NCBI RefSeq assembly: GCF_003026395.1
Contig: NZ_PYOO01000002.1
Location: forward strand, 1 to 64,000
Reading direction: 5' to 3'
Origin: Photobacterium iliopiscarium
Lineage (GTDB): Bacteria; Pseudomonadota; Gammaproteobacteria; Enterobacterales; Vibrionaceae
DNA length: 64,000 bases
Every line of letters starts with the position of its first letter. Positions within the stretch are counted from its first letter, which is position 1. Below, piece by piece: positions 1 to 8,675 of this stretch. Below the pieces are notes generated by a model. That model ran no database searches and was not told the DNA's origin. It worked only from the letters and a program-made list of their open reading frames with translations. Made by a program: the position numbers and the translations under genes.

Positions 1-29
1 CTTAACAGCGGTTTATAGCAGTACAATTT

Positions 30-106
30 GCTCGCTTAGCTCAGTTGGTTAGAGTACTTGCATGACATGCAAGGTGTCACTGGTTCGAGTCCAGTAGCGA
101 GCACCA
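30..106 (+). tRNA. tRNA-Val (anticodon GAC), copy 1
   Basis: The cloverleaf is visible directly: acceptor arm GCTCGCT pairs with AGCGAGC, the anticodon loop carries GAC between TTGCAT and ATGCAA, the T loop is GGTTCGAGTCC, and CCA is encoded (104-106). GAC reads valine codon GUC (and GUU by wobble). It is identical to the copies at 151 and 272. Confidence 0.97.
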
Positions 107-150
107 GTTTCAAATAAATGGCTTAACAGCGGTTTATAGCAGTACAATTT

Positions 151-227
151 GCTCGCTTAGCTCAGTTGGTTAGAGTACTTGCATGACATGCAAGGTGTCA
201 CTGGTTCGAGTCCAGTAGCGAGCACCA
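151..227 (+). tRNA. tRNA-Val (anticodon GAC), copy 2
   Basis: Identical in sequence to the copy at 30-106, exactly 121 bp downstream. It has encoded CCA and anticodon GAC. It is probably co-transcribed with the flanking copies, because no terminator lies between them. Confidence 0.97.
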
Positions 228-271
228 GTTTCAAATAAATGGCTTAACGGCGGTTTATAACAGTACAATTT

Positions 272-348
272 GCTCGCTTAGCTCAGTTGGTTAGAGTACT
301 TGCATGACATGCAAGGTGTCACTGGTTCGAGTCCAGTAGCGAGCACCA
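272..348 (+). tRNA. tRNA-Val (anticodon GAC), copy 3
   Basis: Third identical copy and the last of the array. Its 3' flank no longer follows the repeat spacer; a rho-independent terminator follows about 17 nt downstream, so this is the end of the tRNA transcription unit. Confidence 0.97.
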
Positions 349-364
349 TCTTTTAGATACAACC

Positions 365-390
365 AAGCCTACTTTCTAGTAGGCTTTTTT
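365..390 (+). terminator. Rho-independent terminator of the tRNA-Val operon
   Basis: Perfect 8-bp stem AAGCCTAC / GTAGGCTT with a six-base loop, running into six T residues (385-390). It lies just after the last tRNA-Val. Confidence 0.93.
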
Positions 391-491
391 GTGTCTGGAT
401 CATAACAATGTTAATCAATACCACAGTATGGCGACAACCGATTCGTAATTAGGTAATATTTATATCAATTATAATAATTGACGATATAACA

Positions 492-836
492 ATGAAAATT
501 ACTGTTGATGGTGGCTCGTTTAAAGTATCTATTGATACTGAATTTGAAGGTTTATTGGCTGAAGCAACGGCTGTTTTTGATGAAACGTTAGTTCAAGCTA
601 AATCAAACGACAAAGCTATCTTACGTTTTCTACAAATCATTCTTGAGCATCGTGACAGTGATGATGCTATTGGCTATGCCGTTTTAGGCTTACTGGGTTG
701 GTATAACACTGCGATTAACCCCGTCACAGATAATGATATTGAATTAAACTTGCCTAAAATCGTACCACACCTACTTAATCCTGCTGGCGATATCAATGCC
801 ACCAGCGATAATGACACGACGACGTTCAAGCATTAA
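492..836 (+). CDS. Small hypothetical protein, 114 aa
   Basis: I do not recognise this protein. It is acidic, with no signal peptide or membrane segment, and looks cytoplasmic. The middle (about residues 37-75) reads as amphipathic and hydrophobic helices and includes the phrase GYAVLGLLGWYNTA. The C-terminal 20 residues are polar and low in complexity (Asn, Asp and Thr rich). The ribosome binding site is weak. It stands alone between the tRNA-Val terminator and the hairpin shared with the convergent apbE gene. The length and codon use look genuine, but no function can be given. Confidence 0.7.
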   Translation: MKITVDGGSFKVSIDTEFEGLLAEATAVFDETLVQAKSNDKAILRFLQIILEHRDSDDAIGYAVLGLLGWYNTAINPVTDNDIELNLPKIVPHLLNPAGDINATSDNDTTTFKH

Positions 837-865
837 TGCAAAATGTCTGTATCTGTATAAAATAA

Positions 866-892
866 ATAAAAAAGCCACTCATTTGAGTGGCT
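866..892 (-). terminator. Terminator between the 114-aa gene and apbE
   Basis: Stem AGCCACTC / GAGTGGCT with an ATTT loop (873-892). Read on the minus strand it is followed by a long T run, so it mainly serves apbE. The facing gene may use the same hairpin less efficiently. Confidence 0.88.
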
Positions 893-923
893 CATCACTA
901 TCTCGTATTCATTTAAAATACGC

Positions 924-1985
924 TTAACTTAACGTAATACGCTGATAGTTTTTAAGAGACTCACTGTCAGAACTCTTAAATGTTTTACCTTCACTTTGAA
1001 TAAAGTACACCGGTAAGTCCTGCTCATTGGCAACAACTTTCCCTTCTACAGGCCCCAAACATAACATTGAAGTTGCCCACGCATCCCCTACAACAGGATC
1101 ATGACCAAATACTGATGCTGATACCAAATTATGCGTTACAGGTGCACCTGTACGAGTATCTAAAATATGAGAATAATCTTTTTCACCATCTTTAAAGTTA
1201 TGGTGATAGGTGCCCGATGTATTTAATGAAACACCATCGTCAGCATTAATATTAACAATAGTATAAGGACGAATACCGTCTTTTAATGCTATCGGCTGTT
1301 CAATCGCAACTCGCCACTTTTGCCCTTCCAGTTTGCGACCTTTAATTTTCATATCGCCGCCAAACTCAACCAAATAATTATTAACACCATCGGCTTCTAA
1401 AATTTTGCTTAGCTGACTAATGGCATAGCCTTCGCCCATTGAGGATAAGTCCACTTGTACTTGAGGAATGGTTTTTCTGATCCGTAAATGCACAGGATCT
1501 ATTTCAATCTTATCAATCCCAATGTCTTTTTTAATCGACGCTATTTGTTGTGGTGTAGGAACATGCAAAGTATCCCCTTGAAAGCCCCATAATTTATATA
1601 ATGGCTGAATTGTTGGGTCATAACATCCATGGCTATCTTTATTTAATTTTTTGGCTAACGACAACATATATATGAAATCTTTAGACGCAGGTTGCCATTG
1701 AGTCGATGTACTGTGGTTAAACTCAGAAATATACGAGTCATTCCGATAGGTAGAATATTCTTTATCAATCGCTGCCAACTTTTTATTAAATTGCTCTGTC
1801 ACTTTCGCAACGGGTACATCCTGTTTTGACCAATATGTCACATGGTAAGTAGTACCTTCAGCAAAACCAGAGATCTTTTGTAACTTTGGCGCTTGGCTAC
1901 AACCAGACAATACAACAATAGCTGATAACGACAACGCAGCAACATAGCTTCGCTTTAATAATAACTGTGGCGAACGGGTGAACAT
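924..1985 (-). CDS. apbE: ApbE family FAD:protein FMN transferase lipoprotein
   Basis: This is a flavinyltransferase that covalently attaches FMN from FAD to Thr/Ser of target proteins such as NqrB, NqrC or RnfG on the outer face of the inner membrane. An N-terminal signal ends in a lipobox (LSGC, Cys about residue 29), so it should be a periplasmic lipoprotein. Family motifs are visible: VEFGGDMKIKG, SLNTSGTYHH, SHILDTRTGAPV and the alpha-helical WATSMLCLGP near the C-terminus. The length of 353 aa is normal. An AAGG ribosome site lies 8 nt before the ATG. It is not beside an nqr or rnf operon here, so its targets are elsewhere. It is divergent from the alkaline phosphatase, with 247 bp between them. 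Confidence 0.93.
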   Translation of the reverse strand: MFTRSPQLLLKRSYVAALSLSAIVVLSGCSQAPKLQKISGFAEGTTYHVTYWSKQDVPVAKVTEQFNKKLAAIDKEYSTYRNDSYISEFNHSTSTQWQPASKDFIYMLSLAKKLNKDSHGCYDPTIQPLYKLWGFQGDTLHVPTPQQIASIKKDIGIDKIEIDPVHLRIRKTIPQVQVDLSSMGEGYAISQLSKILEADGVNNYLVEFGGDMKIKGRKLEGQKWRVAIEQPIALKDGIRPYTIVNINADDGVSLNTSGTYHHNFKDGEKDYSHILDTRTGAPVTHNLVSASVFGHDPVVGDAWATSMLCLGPVEGKVVANEQDLPVYFIQSEGKTFKSSDSESLKNYQRITLS

Positions 1986-2132
1986 AAAAAGGCCTTACCT
2001 ATCTAAACAATGCCCGCAGTCTAACAATAGCAACCAAGCAATACCAGAAAGATACACCTAGAGAATAATAAGTCATGTTATTATCTTTTTAGCACAAGCG
2101 TGCGTCATTTATTCTTTTACCCTATCTTCAAT

Positions 2133-2199
2133 TTGTCTTCAAACCATCTTATTTCTACAGTAAAACTGCCATATATTTGTCATCAACCCCTGTTGTAAT
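2133..2199 (+). promoter_or_regulatory. Candidate PhoB (Pho box) array and -10 of the phosphatase
   Basis: A good Pho box (7-4-7 architecture) lies at 2166-2183: CTGCCAT, ATAT, TTGTCAT. Each half differs by one base from the CTGTCAT consensus. Weaker heptamers continue the same 11-bp phase upstream (TTGTCTT at 2133, CCATCTT at 2144). A -10-like TGTAAT at 2194-2199 follows 10 bp after the box, the spacing expected when PhoB replaces the -35 contact. The array faces the phosphatase gene at 2233. Confidence 0.72.
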
Positions 2200-2232
2200 T
2201 ACGGAAAATTACTTGCACACCAAGGGCTAAAC

Positions 2233-3810
2233 GTGACTACATTAATTAAATCTCTTACTACCATCGTTATTTCAGCAGCACTCGTATCACCAGTACAAGC
2301 AACCGAAATTAAGAATATTATTCTAATGATTGGTGATGGTATGGGTCCTCAACAGGTAGGTTTATTAGAAAGCTATGCCGACCTTGCGCCGCATTCCATT
2401 TATAACGGTCAGAAGACAGCTTTGTATAAATTAGCTCAGCAAGGTGTTATCGGCGCGTCACTCACCCACCCTAATGATGCCATTGTTGTCGATTCTGCAT
2501 GTTCAGCCACAATGTTAGCGACGGGAGTTATGACAGGATCAGAGGTTATCGGTATCGATGCCGATGGTAATAGTGTTGAGACAGTATTAGAAAAAGCAAA
2601 GCGGATGGGTAAAGCGACGGGATTAGTTTCAGACACCCGTATCACTCACGCAACGCCTGCCGCATTTGCCGCCCATCAGCCTCATCGCTCACTTGAAAAC
2701 GAAATCGCCTCTGACTTATTATCCGCAAATGTTGATGTAATGCTCTCGGGGGGATTACGTCATTGGTTGCCTCAATCAGCAGATACTGCGGGTGTAATAT
2801 CAAAACAATTACCCGCATTATCAACCACTGATCTTTCTTTAAAATCAAAACGAAAAGATGATCGTAATTTACTTTTAGAAGCTCAACAGCAAGGCTATGC
2901 ACTGGCATTTAACAAAGAGATGTTAGTGCAATCAAAAACAGAGAAATTGTTAGGTTTATTTGCAAGTTCAGGAATGAATGACGGTATTCAAAACAGTGCC
3001 ACCGTCAATGATCCTCAACGCACACAACCGACATTAAAAGAAATGACAGATAAGGCGCTAGATATTCTATCAAAAGACAAAGATGGCTTTTTCTTAATGG
3101 TTGAAGGCGGTCAAATTGATTGGGCTGGACACAGTAATGATGCTGGTACTATGCTGCATGAAATGATTAAGTTTGATCAAGCGGTTGAATCTGTTTACCA
3201 ATGGGCGCAAGGTCGTGATGATACGCTAATTATCGTGACAGCTGATCATGAAACAGGTTCATTCGGCTTCAGCTATTCTGGTTATCAATTACCAAAGCCA
3301 CAAAAACGCAGTGGTGAAGCATTTAAGCATCAAGATTATGCCCCTAACTTTAATTTTGGTGCGTTTACCGTACTCGATGATCTTTATAAACAAAAAATGA
3401 GTTATGCCAATATGCTAGCAACATTAAACAAGCTCAACAAAGATCAACAAACACCGCAAAACCTAGTCTCTATTATTAATAGTAATAGCGCGTTTCCAAT
3501 CACAGAAGCACAAGCTAAGGCAATATTGACGGATAAAGTAAATCCTTATCACAAAGATGATCACAGCTATCTATCCGCAACAGATATTGCCGCAATTCAC
3601 GATTTTGATGCTTTCTACCCTTATAACGATCGCGCTAATCTGATTGCTCGTGCTCAAGCAACTCAACAAAATATTGTCTGGGGAACAGGTACTCACACCC
3701 ATACTCCCGTTAATGTCTTTGCATGGGGACCTGCCGCAACCATTTTACCTGTATCTAAAATCATGCATCACTCACAATTAGGTGAGTTCATTAAAAACCA
3801 AGTTAAGTAA
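2233..3810 (+). CDS. phoA: Secreted alkaline phosphatase
   Basis: This periplasmic metalloenzyme hydrolyses phosphomonoesters to release phosphate. Visible elements are a Sec signal peptide ending near VQA (about residue 23), the metal-binding MIGDGMG (32-38), nucleophile motif VDSACSAT with Ser88, the EGGQIDWAGHSND metal and substrate segment, TADHETG, and the C-terminal THTHTPV metal ligands. The start is GTG at 2233, with AAGGG upstream. It is 525 aa, somewhat longer than the E. coli enzyme (471 aa) and typical of marine alkaline phosphatases. It stands alone behind a Pho-box array, so phosphate-starvation control is likely. The symbol indicates family only; orthology to E. coli phoA is not claimed. 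Confidence 0.93.
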   Translation: MTTLIKSLTTIVISAALVSPVQATEIKNIILMIGDGMGPQQVGLLESYADLAPHSIYNGQKTALYKLAQQGVIGASLTHPNDAIVVDSACSATMLATGVMTGSEVIGIDADGNSVETVLEKAKRMGKATGLVSDTRITHATPAAFAAHQPHRSLENEIASDLLSANVDVMLSGGLRHWLPQSADTAGVISKQLPALSTTDLSLKSKRKDDRNLLLEAQQQGYALAFNKEMLVQSKTEKLLGLFASSGMNDGIQNSATVNDPQRTQPTLKEMTDKALDILSKDKDGFFLMVEGGQIDWAGHSNDAGTMLHEMIKFDQAVESVYQWAQGRDDTLIIVTADHETGSFGFSYSGYQLPKPQKRSGEAFKHQDYAPNFNFGAFTVLDDLYKQKMSYANMLATLNKLNKDQQTPQNLVSIINSNSAFPITEAQAKAILTDKVNPYHKDDHSYLSATDIAAIHDFDAFYPYNDRANLIARAQATQQNIVWGTGTHTHTPVNVFAWGPAATILPVSKIMHHSQLGEFIKNQVK

Positions 3811-3906
3811 CTTATCTTATTTAACCCCTCTATGACTTTGATTATGCTCATTGTCATTGGGGATTTATTGGCAATATAATCGGTATTCGTTCAATAAATA
3901 GAATCA

Positions 3907-5016
3907 CTAATCTAACGTTTTCTTAAACCTAATTGACGCAATGATTAACCCAATAATGGTAAATATGACTAACCATAATGTATCTCGCCACAGATCAACC
4001 AAATCAGCCCCTCGCAACACAATACCGCGAATAATACGAATAAAGTGTGTCGTCGGTAATACCTCCGCAATCCATTGAGCAACAACAGGCATACCTTCAT
4101 ACGGAAACATAAATCCTGACAGCAAAATAGACGGCAATAATATAAATATTGTCATTTGCATGGCTTGTAACTGCGTTGTTGCCTTTGTTGATATCACCAA
4201 GCCGAGCGTTAAACTTGCCAGAATAAATAACACCGTTCCTAGAAAAATTTGTACTAACGAGCCATTGATTGGTACATCAAAAATGACATACCCTAATCCT
4301 AAAATGATGATTGATTGAATAATACCGATAAAAATATACGGTATTATCTTAGCTAGCATTAATTCTAACGGTTGAATTGGCGTGGTAATCAATAACTCTA
4401 AATTGCCTTGCTCACGCTCTCTTACAATCGTTACGGAAGTAAATAGAATCATCGTCATGGTTAATATAATCCCAAGTAACCCAGGAATAATATTAATCGC
4501 AGAGCGACGCTCAGGATTAAAATATAACGTTACTTCAAAATTATTTGGCTGTACTTTTCGTTGTGGAATAACTTCTGTTAATGGCATTTTTTGTAATTGC
4601 ATAATAGTTGAACTGATCAATGCATCCGATCCATCAACAAGCCATTGCCCAATCACTTGCTGCTGGCCTATTCGACGTTGAAAATCAGGTGGAAGCACTA
4701 ATACCGCTTTTACTGTGCCATCCATAATCGCTTGTTGGCCTTGTTGCGGTGTCGCGTAACTTGCGATCACATCAACGACCTGCGTAGCTTTAATCGATTC
4801 CACCAACATCCGCCCTGTTGCTGAGTGGCTTTGATCGACTATCGCAGTAGGAACATTTCTAACATTAGTATTGATGGCATAACCAAACAATAACAATTGA
4901 ATGAGCGGGATCATCACGATCATACCAAAGGTGATACGATCCCGACTTAGCTGCCGTAACTCTTTGCTAACAATTACATTGATCCGTAACAGACTCCACC
5001 ATAAGCGAGTGATCAT
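3907..5016 (-). CDS. ABC-2 type exporter permease
   Basis: Membrane component of an ABC exporter of the YhhJ/YbhS type. It has one N-terminal transmembrane helix (about residues 27-48), a large extracytoplasmic domain (about 50-170) and five or more helices in the C-terminal half, with the ABC-2 motif REREQGNLELLITTP at the start of the membrane domain. It overlaps the upstream ATPase gene by 4 bp, so it is the last gene of a three-gene operon (HlyD, ATPase, permease). The substrate is unknown. Relatives export drugs, cations or toxic compounds together with an outer-membrane channel, and no TolC gene is present here. Confidence 0.88.
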   Translation of the reverse strand: MITRLWWSLLRINVIVSKELRQLSRDRITFGMIVMIPLIQLLLFGYAINTNVRNVPTAIVDQSHSATGRMLVESIKATQVVDVIASYATPQQGQQAIMDGTVKAVLVLPPDFQRRIGQQQVIGQWLVDGSDALISSTIMQLQKMPLTEVIPQRKVQPNNFEVTLYFNPERRSAINIIPGLLGIILTMTMILFTSVTIVREREQGNLELLITTPIQPLELMLAKIIPYIFIGIIQSIIILGLGYVIFDVPINGSLVQIFLGTVLFILASLTLGLVISTKATTQLQAMQMTIFILLPSILLSGFMFPYEGMPVVAQWIAEVLPTTHFIRIIRGIVLRGADLVDLWRDTLWLVIFTIIGLIIASIRFKKTLD

Positions 5017-5939
5017 TGTCGCCCCTCACCAGTACAGGTTACAAAAACATCTTCAAGACTCGGTCGACTGATAGTCATAACTGCTTGTGCTAATGTTGGT
5101 ATTTGTAATTGTAACCAGCCGATGGGATCATTAATTTCTTTTGACACTAATACCCGTAATCGAACCCCTAATTGTGCTGCTGATCTCACCAGAGGAAGTT
5201 GTATAATTTGCGCTTTAAGTTGCCGTAATTGCTGCGCTTCTATCTCAACAACGGTTACCGCCATCGCGTCCATCAGCGCGTAAGGTGATCCATTAGCACG
5301 TACCACACCTGCATCCATAATAGCTAAACCATGGCAACGTTCAGCTTCATCCATATAATGGGTTGTGACTAAAATGGTGGTGCCTTGATCAGAAAGATCA
5401 AACAGTTGCTCCCAAAATTCACGGCGATTTTCAGGATCAACTGCCGAGGTGGGTTCATCTAGCAGTAGTAAATCTGGCTGGTGGATTGTTGCGGCGGCTA
5501 AAGAAAGTCGTTGTCGTTGACCACCACTTAACTCTCCTGCACGACGTTTTGCCCGTTGATCAAGCCCATATGTCATTAACTGTTGTTGAATTCGTCGCTT
5601 ACGCTCCACTTTAGGTATACCAAAAATCTGCCCCATAAACTCAAGGTTTTCTTGAACAGTTAAATCTTGGTATAGCGAAAATTTTTGTGTCATATAACCA
5701 ATGCGTAAACGTAATTGTTCTGCTTGGCGTGGAATATCTAATCCAAGTACATTTACAGAACCTGTCGTTGGCGTTAATAACCCAGTTAACATTCTTAATG
5801 TAGTAGATTTACCGCAACCATTAGGGCCTAAAAAACCATAAATAGTCCCTTTTGGCACCGTTAAATTAAGCTTATCAACGGCAATAAAATCACCAAAATT
5901 ACGGCTTAGATTGGTTGCAACAATAGCCTGTTCACTCAT
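5013..5939 (-). CDS. ABC exporter ATP-binding protein
   Basis: Nucleotide-binding subunit that powers the exporter. It has Walker A GPNGCGKST, Q-loop YMTQKF, signature LSGGQRQR, Walker B LLLLDEPTSAVDP and switch histidine in TTHYMDEAE. The start chosen is the ATG at 5939 (MSEQAIVATNL). An upstream in-frame extension exists but would lie inside the HlyD gene. The start overlaps the HlyD stop by 8 bp and the stop overlaps the permease by 4 bp, which implies translational coupling. At 308 aa it is a single-domain version; in E. coli YbhF and RbbA the related ATPases are double. DrrA-like family. Confidence 0.92.
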   Translation of the reverse strand: MSEQAIVATNLSRNFGDFIAVDKLNLTVPKGTIYGFLGPNGCGKSTTLRMLTGLLTPTTGSVNVLGLDIPRQAEQLRLRIGYMTQKFSLYQDLTVQENLEFMGQIFGIPKVERKRRIQQQLMTYGLDQRAKRRAGELSGGQRQRLSLAAATIHQPDLLLLDEPTSAVDPENRREFWEQLFDLSDQGTTILVTTHYMDEAERCHGLAIMDAGVVRANGSPYALMDAMAVTVVEIEAQQLRQLKAQIIQLPLVRSAAQLGVRLRVLVSKEINDPIGWLQLQIPTLAQAVMTISRPSLEDVFVTCTGEGRQ

Positions 5940-6894
5940 GAGGCATCTCCACTTGCACTGGAACGCCCGCAGGTAATTCACGACCACTATCAGGAAAATC
6001 AACCTCAGCTAAATACACTAATCGCGCTTTATCGCTACCATTAAGGGTGTAATAAGGCGTAAAAGAAGGGATTATTGCTATCCAACGTACGATGCCTTGA
6101 TAAGACGTCTTAATGCCATCAACATGAATGGTTAATTTTTTTCCAGCGGTTATATTAACGCGATAAGGTTCAGGAACATAAATACGTGCATAAGGAACGG
6201 TATGCGTGGTGATAATCGCAACCGTCGCATTTTTAGCGACACGATCACCCACATGGTAAGGCAAACGTTCTAAAATCCCATTACGGGTTGCGACAATAGT
6301 ATAGTCTTGTAGAATTTGCTGCTGAAGTGCCACTTCTGCCGTCGCCACCACAAGTGCAGCCTGCGCTTGTTTTATATCTTCAATACGCTCGCCATGCAGC
6401 AATTTATCTAATTCATTGGTTGCTGCTTGTAATTCAGCTTGTGCAATGTCCCGTTGCGTCTGCGCGCTGTCTCGTTCCGCCGTAGACACCATTTTCTTTA
6501 AAAATAGCCGCTTAATACGTAAGTTATCAGTATTTTTATCTCTAAAATTAGCTTGGTATTGTTCTACTTGTGCTTGAGCTGCTGCAATATCTTCTGGACG
6601 AGAGCCATTTGTTAAACGCTGTAAGTAGGCCTGTGCTTGTTGTTGTTGTGCTTGCGCTTTAATCAGTTTCGTTTGCTGTTGTTGAGATTGTAATGTAACG
6701 ACAACCTCACCTTTTTTTACAACACGACCTTCAACCACAGGTTGCGTTGTGATGATTTCATTTGCCGTTGCAGTCAGTGCAATTTGGTCGCGTTCAATAG
6801 AACCTAAAGCTAAGTTATCATGGTGATCATTACAGCCAGAGATAACGAGCAAAAATGGAATAAAAATACAGTAGCTCGGTAATAAACCTTTCAT
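5932..6894 (-). CDS. HlyD family membrane fusion (adaptor) lipoprotein
   Basis: Periplasmic adaptor linking the ABC pump to an outer-membrane channel. A signal sequence ends in a lipobox-like VISGC (about residue 21). The split biotinyl-lipoyl strand VVEGRVVKKGEVVVTL comes first, followed by a long Gln/Ala-rich coiled-coil hairpin (about 65-175), the second lipoyl half IVATRNGILERLPYHVGDRV and a beta-barrel C-terminus. The start is set at ATG 6894 because GTGGAG directly upstream is a good ribosome site; the GTG at 6906 is less likely. First gene of the exporter operon, 320 aa. YhiI/YbhG-like. Confidence 0.9.
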   Translation of the reverse strand: MKGLLPSYCIFIPFLLVISGCNDHHDNLALGSIERDQIALTATANEIITTQPVVEGRVVKKGEVVVTLQSQQQQTKLIKAQAQQQQAQAYLQRLTNGSRPEDIAAAQAQVEQYQANFRDKNTDNLRIKRLFLKKMVSTAERDSAQTQRDIAQAELQAATNELDKLLHGERIEDIKQAQAALVVATAEVALQQQILQDYTIVATRNGILERLPYHVGDRVAKNATVAIITTHTVPYARIYVPEPYRVNITAGKKLTIHVDGIKTSYQGIVRWIAIIPSFTPYYTLNGSDKARLVYLAEVDFPDSGRELPAGVPVQVEMPHE

Positions 6895-7061
6895 GATCCA
6901 CTCCACTGAAAAATATAAAATCTATCTTAAATCTTCTTGATAATGCCTTAACTTAGGATGTTAATCCCTTAATTTACCCTCAAAATCGATAATAAAAATG
7001 TATATTATTCACTATACTGAATGCTTATTACCATTTTTGATAATAAACATATCATTTTTAC

Positions 7062-7084
7062 CTATATACCCATGTGGGCTATAG
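7062..7084. promoter_or_regulatory. Inverted repeat upstream of the permease gene
   Basis: Nested inverted repeat: outer arms CTATA / TATAG and inner arms CCCA / TGGG around a TG centre. It lies 87 bp before the permease start at 7171, where an operator or a leader hairpin could sit. No factor can be assigned. The rest of 6895-7170 is A+T-rich without other clear signals. Confidence 0.35.
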
Positions 7085-7170
7085 GCTCTAAAATGCTGCT
7101 CTTTTTCTTTTTGAATACCGCATTGCTTGCTGTTTTATAACACATTTGCGGACAAACCTGAGGGCCTTTA

Positions 7171-8571
7171 ATGGGTGATATCGCAAAATCTGTTGCAAAG
7201 TTAAGCGTTTTCTCGATAATTATGATTACGATAACCTCGGTAGATAGTATCCGTAATTTACCGGGAGCAGCACTCTTAGGCAGCCATGCTATTTCTTTTT
7301 TCGTACTTGCTGGTTTGTGCTTCTTTGTACCAACCGCATTAGTGTGTGCAGAAATGAGTACTACTTACCCTAAACAAGGTGGTGTTTATCTTTGGGGAAA
7401 AGAGACATTAGGGCATAACTTTGGTTTTGTCACAGTGTGGTACCAATATGCTGAAAATATTGTTTACTACCCACCATTGATCTCATTTATCGTTGCGACA
7501 GGTACCTACCCATTCTTTCCTCATTTAGCAGAAAATAATATTTTTATGCTCGTGATGATTAACGTCATCTTTTGGGCACTGACCTTAGTCAATATCTTTG
7601 GTTTACGTCTGTCATCATTAATCACCAATGTTTTTGGCATGATCGGTCTTATTTTCCCAATCTTGTTAATTATTGCATTAGGTGGTTATTGGACATACAC
7701 CAACCCAGAAGCGTCACATATTTCATTACGCCATGTTTCAGATTGGCTACCAGACTTTTCACAAAGTGGTATTGGTGCAAGTTTTACTGCCGTTGTTTTA
7801 TCATTAACAGGTATTGAAATCACAACAGCTTATGCCAATGAAGTTAAGAATCCTCAGAAAGCATATCCAAAAGCACTGTTAATTTCGACCGTTATGATTT
7901 TATTATCACTTACTGCTTGTTCATTATCTATTGCCGCCGTGGTTTCACATAACAATTCAAGTTTAAGTGAAGGCATTATTCTGGCATTTAAAACATTCTT
8001 TAAAGATATGAACTTACCATACCTATTGCCAGTAATTGCTCTTGCGATTGTCTTTGGTAGCCTTGCTAGTTTGAACAATTGGATTATTGCACCAACCAAA
8101 AGTTTGCATGTTGCTGCTAAAGATAAGTTTATGCCAATTCGGTTATCAAAAGAAAACCGCAATAAAGCACCCGTTCCATTATTACTGCTACAAGGAGCTA
8201 TCGTTAGCTTATTGTCATTAGTATTTGTATTAGTGCCTAACGTAAATCAAGGTATGTGGTTATTAAACATTCTTATGACGCAACTTTATATGGTGATGTA
8301 CATTTGTATTTTTATCAGCTTCTTAGCATCACGTCGTAAGCACCAACATATTGATCGTCCATTCCGAGTTCCTGGCGGGAAAATCGGTATGGTTATCGCG
8401 TCAACACTTGGATTAATTAGCTGTTTTGTCACTATTTTTGTTTCATTTGATGTACCAGCAAGCATTAATAAAAATACCGCAGCCATTGCCTTAATTTCTG
8501 GCTTTATTATCTTTAGCCTACCCGCTATAGCTGCCATTGTTTATCGTAAAAAACAATTACAATATGCTTAA
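7171..8571 (+). CDS. APC-superfamily amino acid permease
   Basis: Inner-membrane amino acid transporter with about 12 predicted helices over 466 aa. The N-terminal helix carries the unwound segment typical of APC carriers (SIRNLPGAALLGSHA). The TGIEITTAYANEVKNPQKAYPKA segment is the family's conserved helix-6 region and following loop. It most resembles the glutamate:GABA antiporter and YjeM branch, but the substrate cannot be read from sequence. It is followed by a strong terminator shared with cyuA, which converges on it. Given the CyuA/RidA/AzlCD neighbours, a role in uptake of cysteine, serine or a related amino acid is a reasonable inference, not a demonstration. Confidence 0.88.
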   Translation: MGDIAKSVAKLSVFSIIMITITSVDSIRNLPGAALLGSHAISFFVLAGLCFFVPTALVCAEMSTTYPKQGGVYLWGKETLGHNFGFVTVWYQYAENIVYYPPLISFIVATGTYPFFPHLAENNIFMLVMINVIFWALTLVNIFGLRLSSLITNVFGMIGLIFPILLIIALGGYWTYTNPEASHISLRHVSDWLPDFSQSGIGASFTAVVLSLTGIEITTAYANEVKNPQKAYPKALLISTVMILLSLTACSLSIAAVVSHNNSSLSEGIILAFKTFFKDMNLPYLLPVIALAIVFGSLASLNNWIIAPTKSLHVAAKDKFMPIRLSKENRNKAPVPLLLLQGAIVSLLSLVFVLVPNVNQGMWLLNILMTQLYMVMYICIFISFLASRRKHQHIDRPFRVPGGKIGMVIASTLGLISCFVTIFVSFDVPASINKNTAAIALISGFIIFSLPAIAAIVYRKKQLQYA

Positions 8572-8593
8572 ATAACCGCAGATATAATAATAT

Positions 8594-8629
8594 AAAAAAG
8601 CCGTAGCATTTAAATACTGCGGCTTTTTT
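8594..8629. terminator. Bidirectional terminator between the permease and cyuA
   Basis: A-run, then stem GCCGTAG / CTGCGGC (one G-T pair) and a T run on the other side. It works on both strands and separates the convergent permease and cyuA genes. Confidence 0.93.
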
Positions 8630-8675
8630 AATATCTAACAACCTATCATTCGACGAATAAACATCAACTAATAGA

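Larger units (their letters stand above)
1..348 (+). repeat. Tandem 121-bp tRNA-Val repeat array
   Basis: Three nearly identical 121-bp units, each made of a 77-nt tRNA-Val gene plus a 44-nt spacer. The spacer (107-150) differs from the next one (228-271) by two substitutions. The first bases of the window (1-29) match the end of that spacer, so the array probably continues upstream of position 1. The near-identity of the spacers points to recent unequal duplication or gene conversion. Confidence 0.9.
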
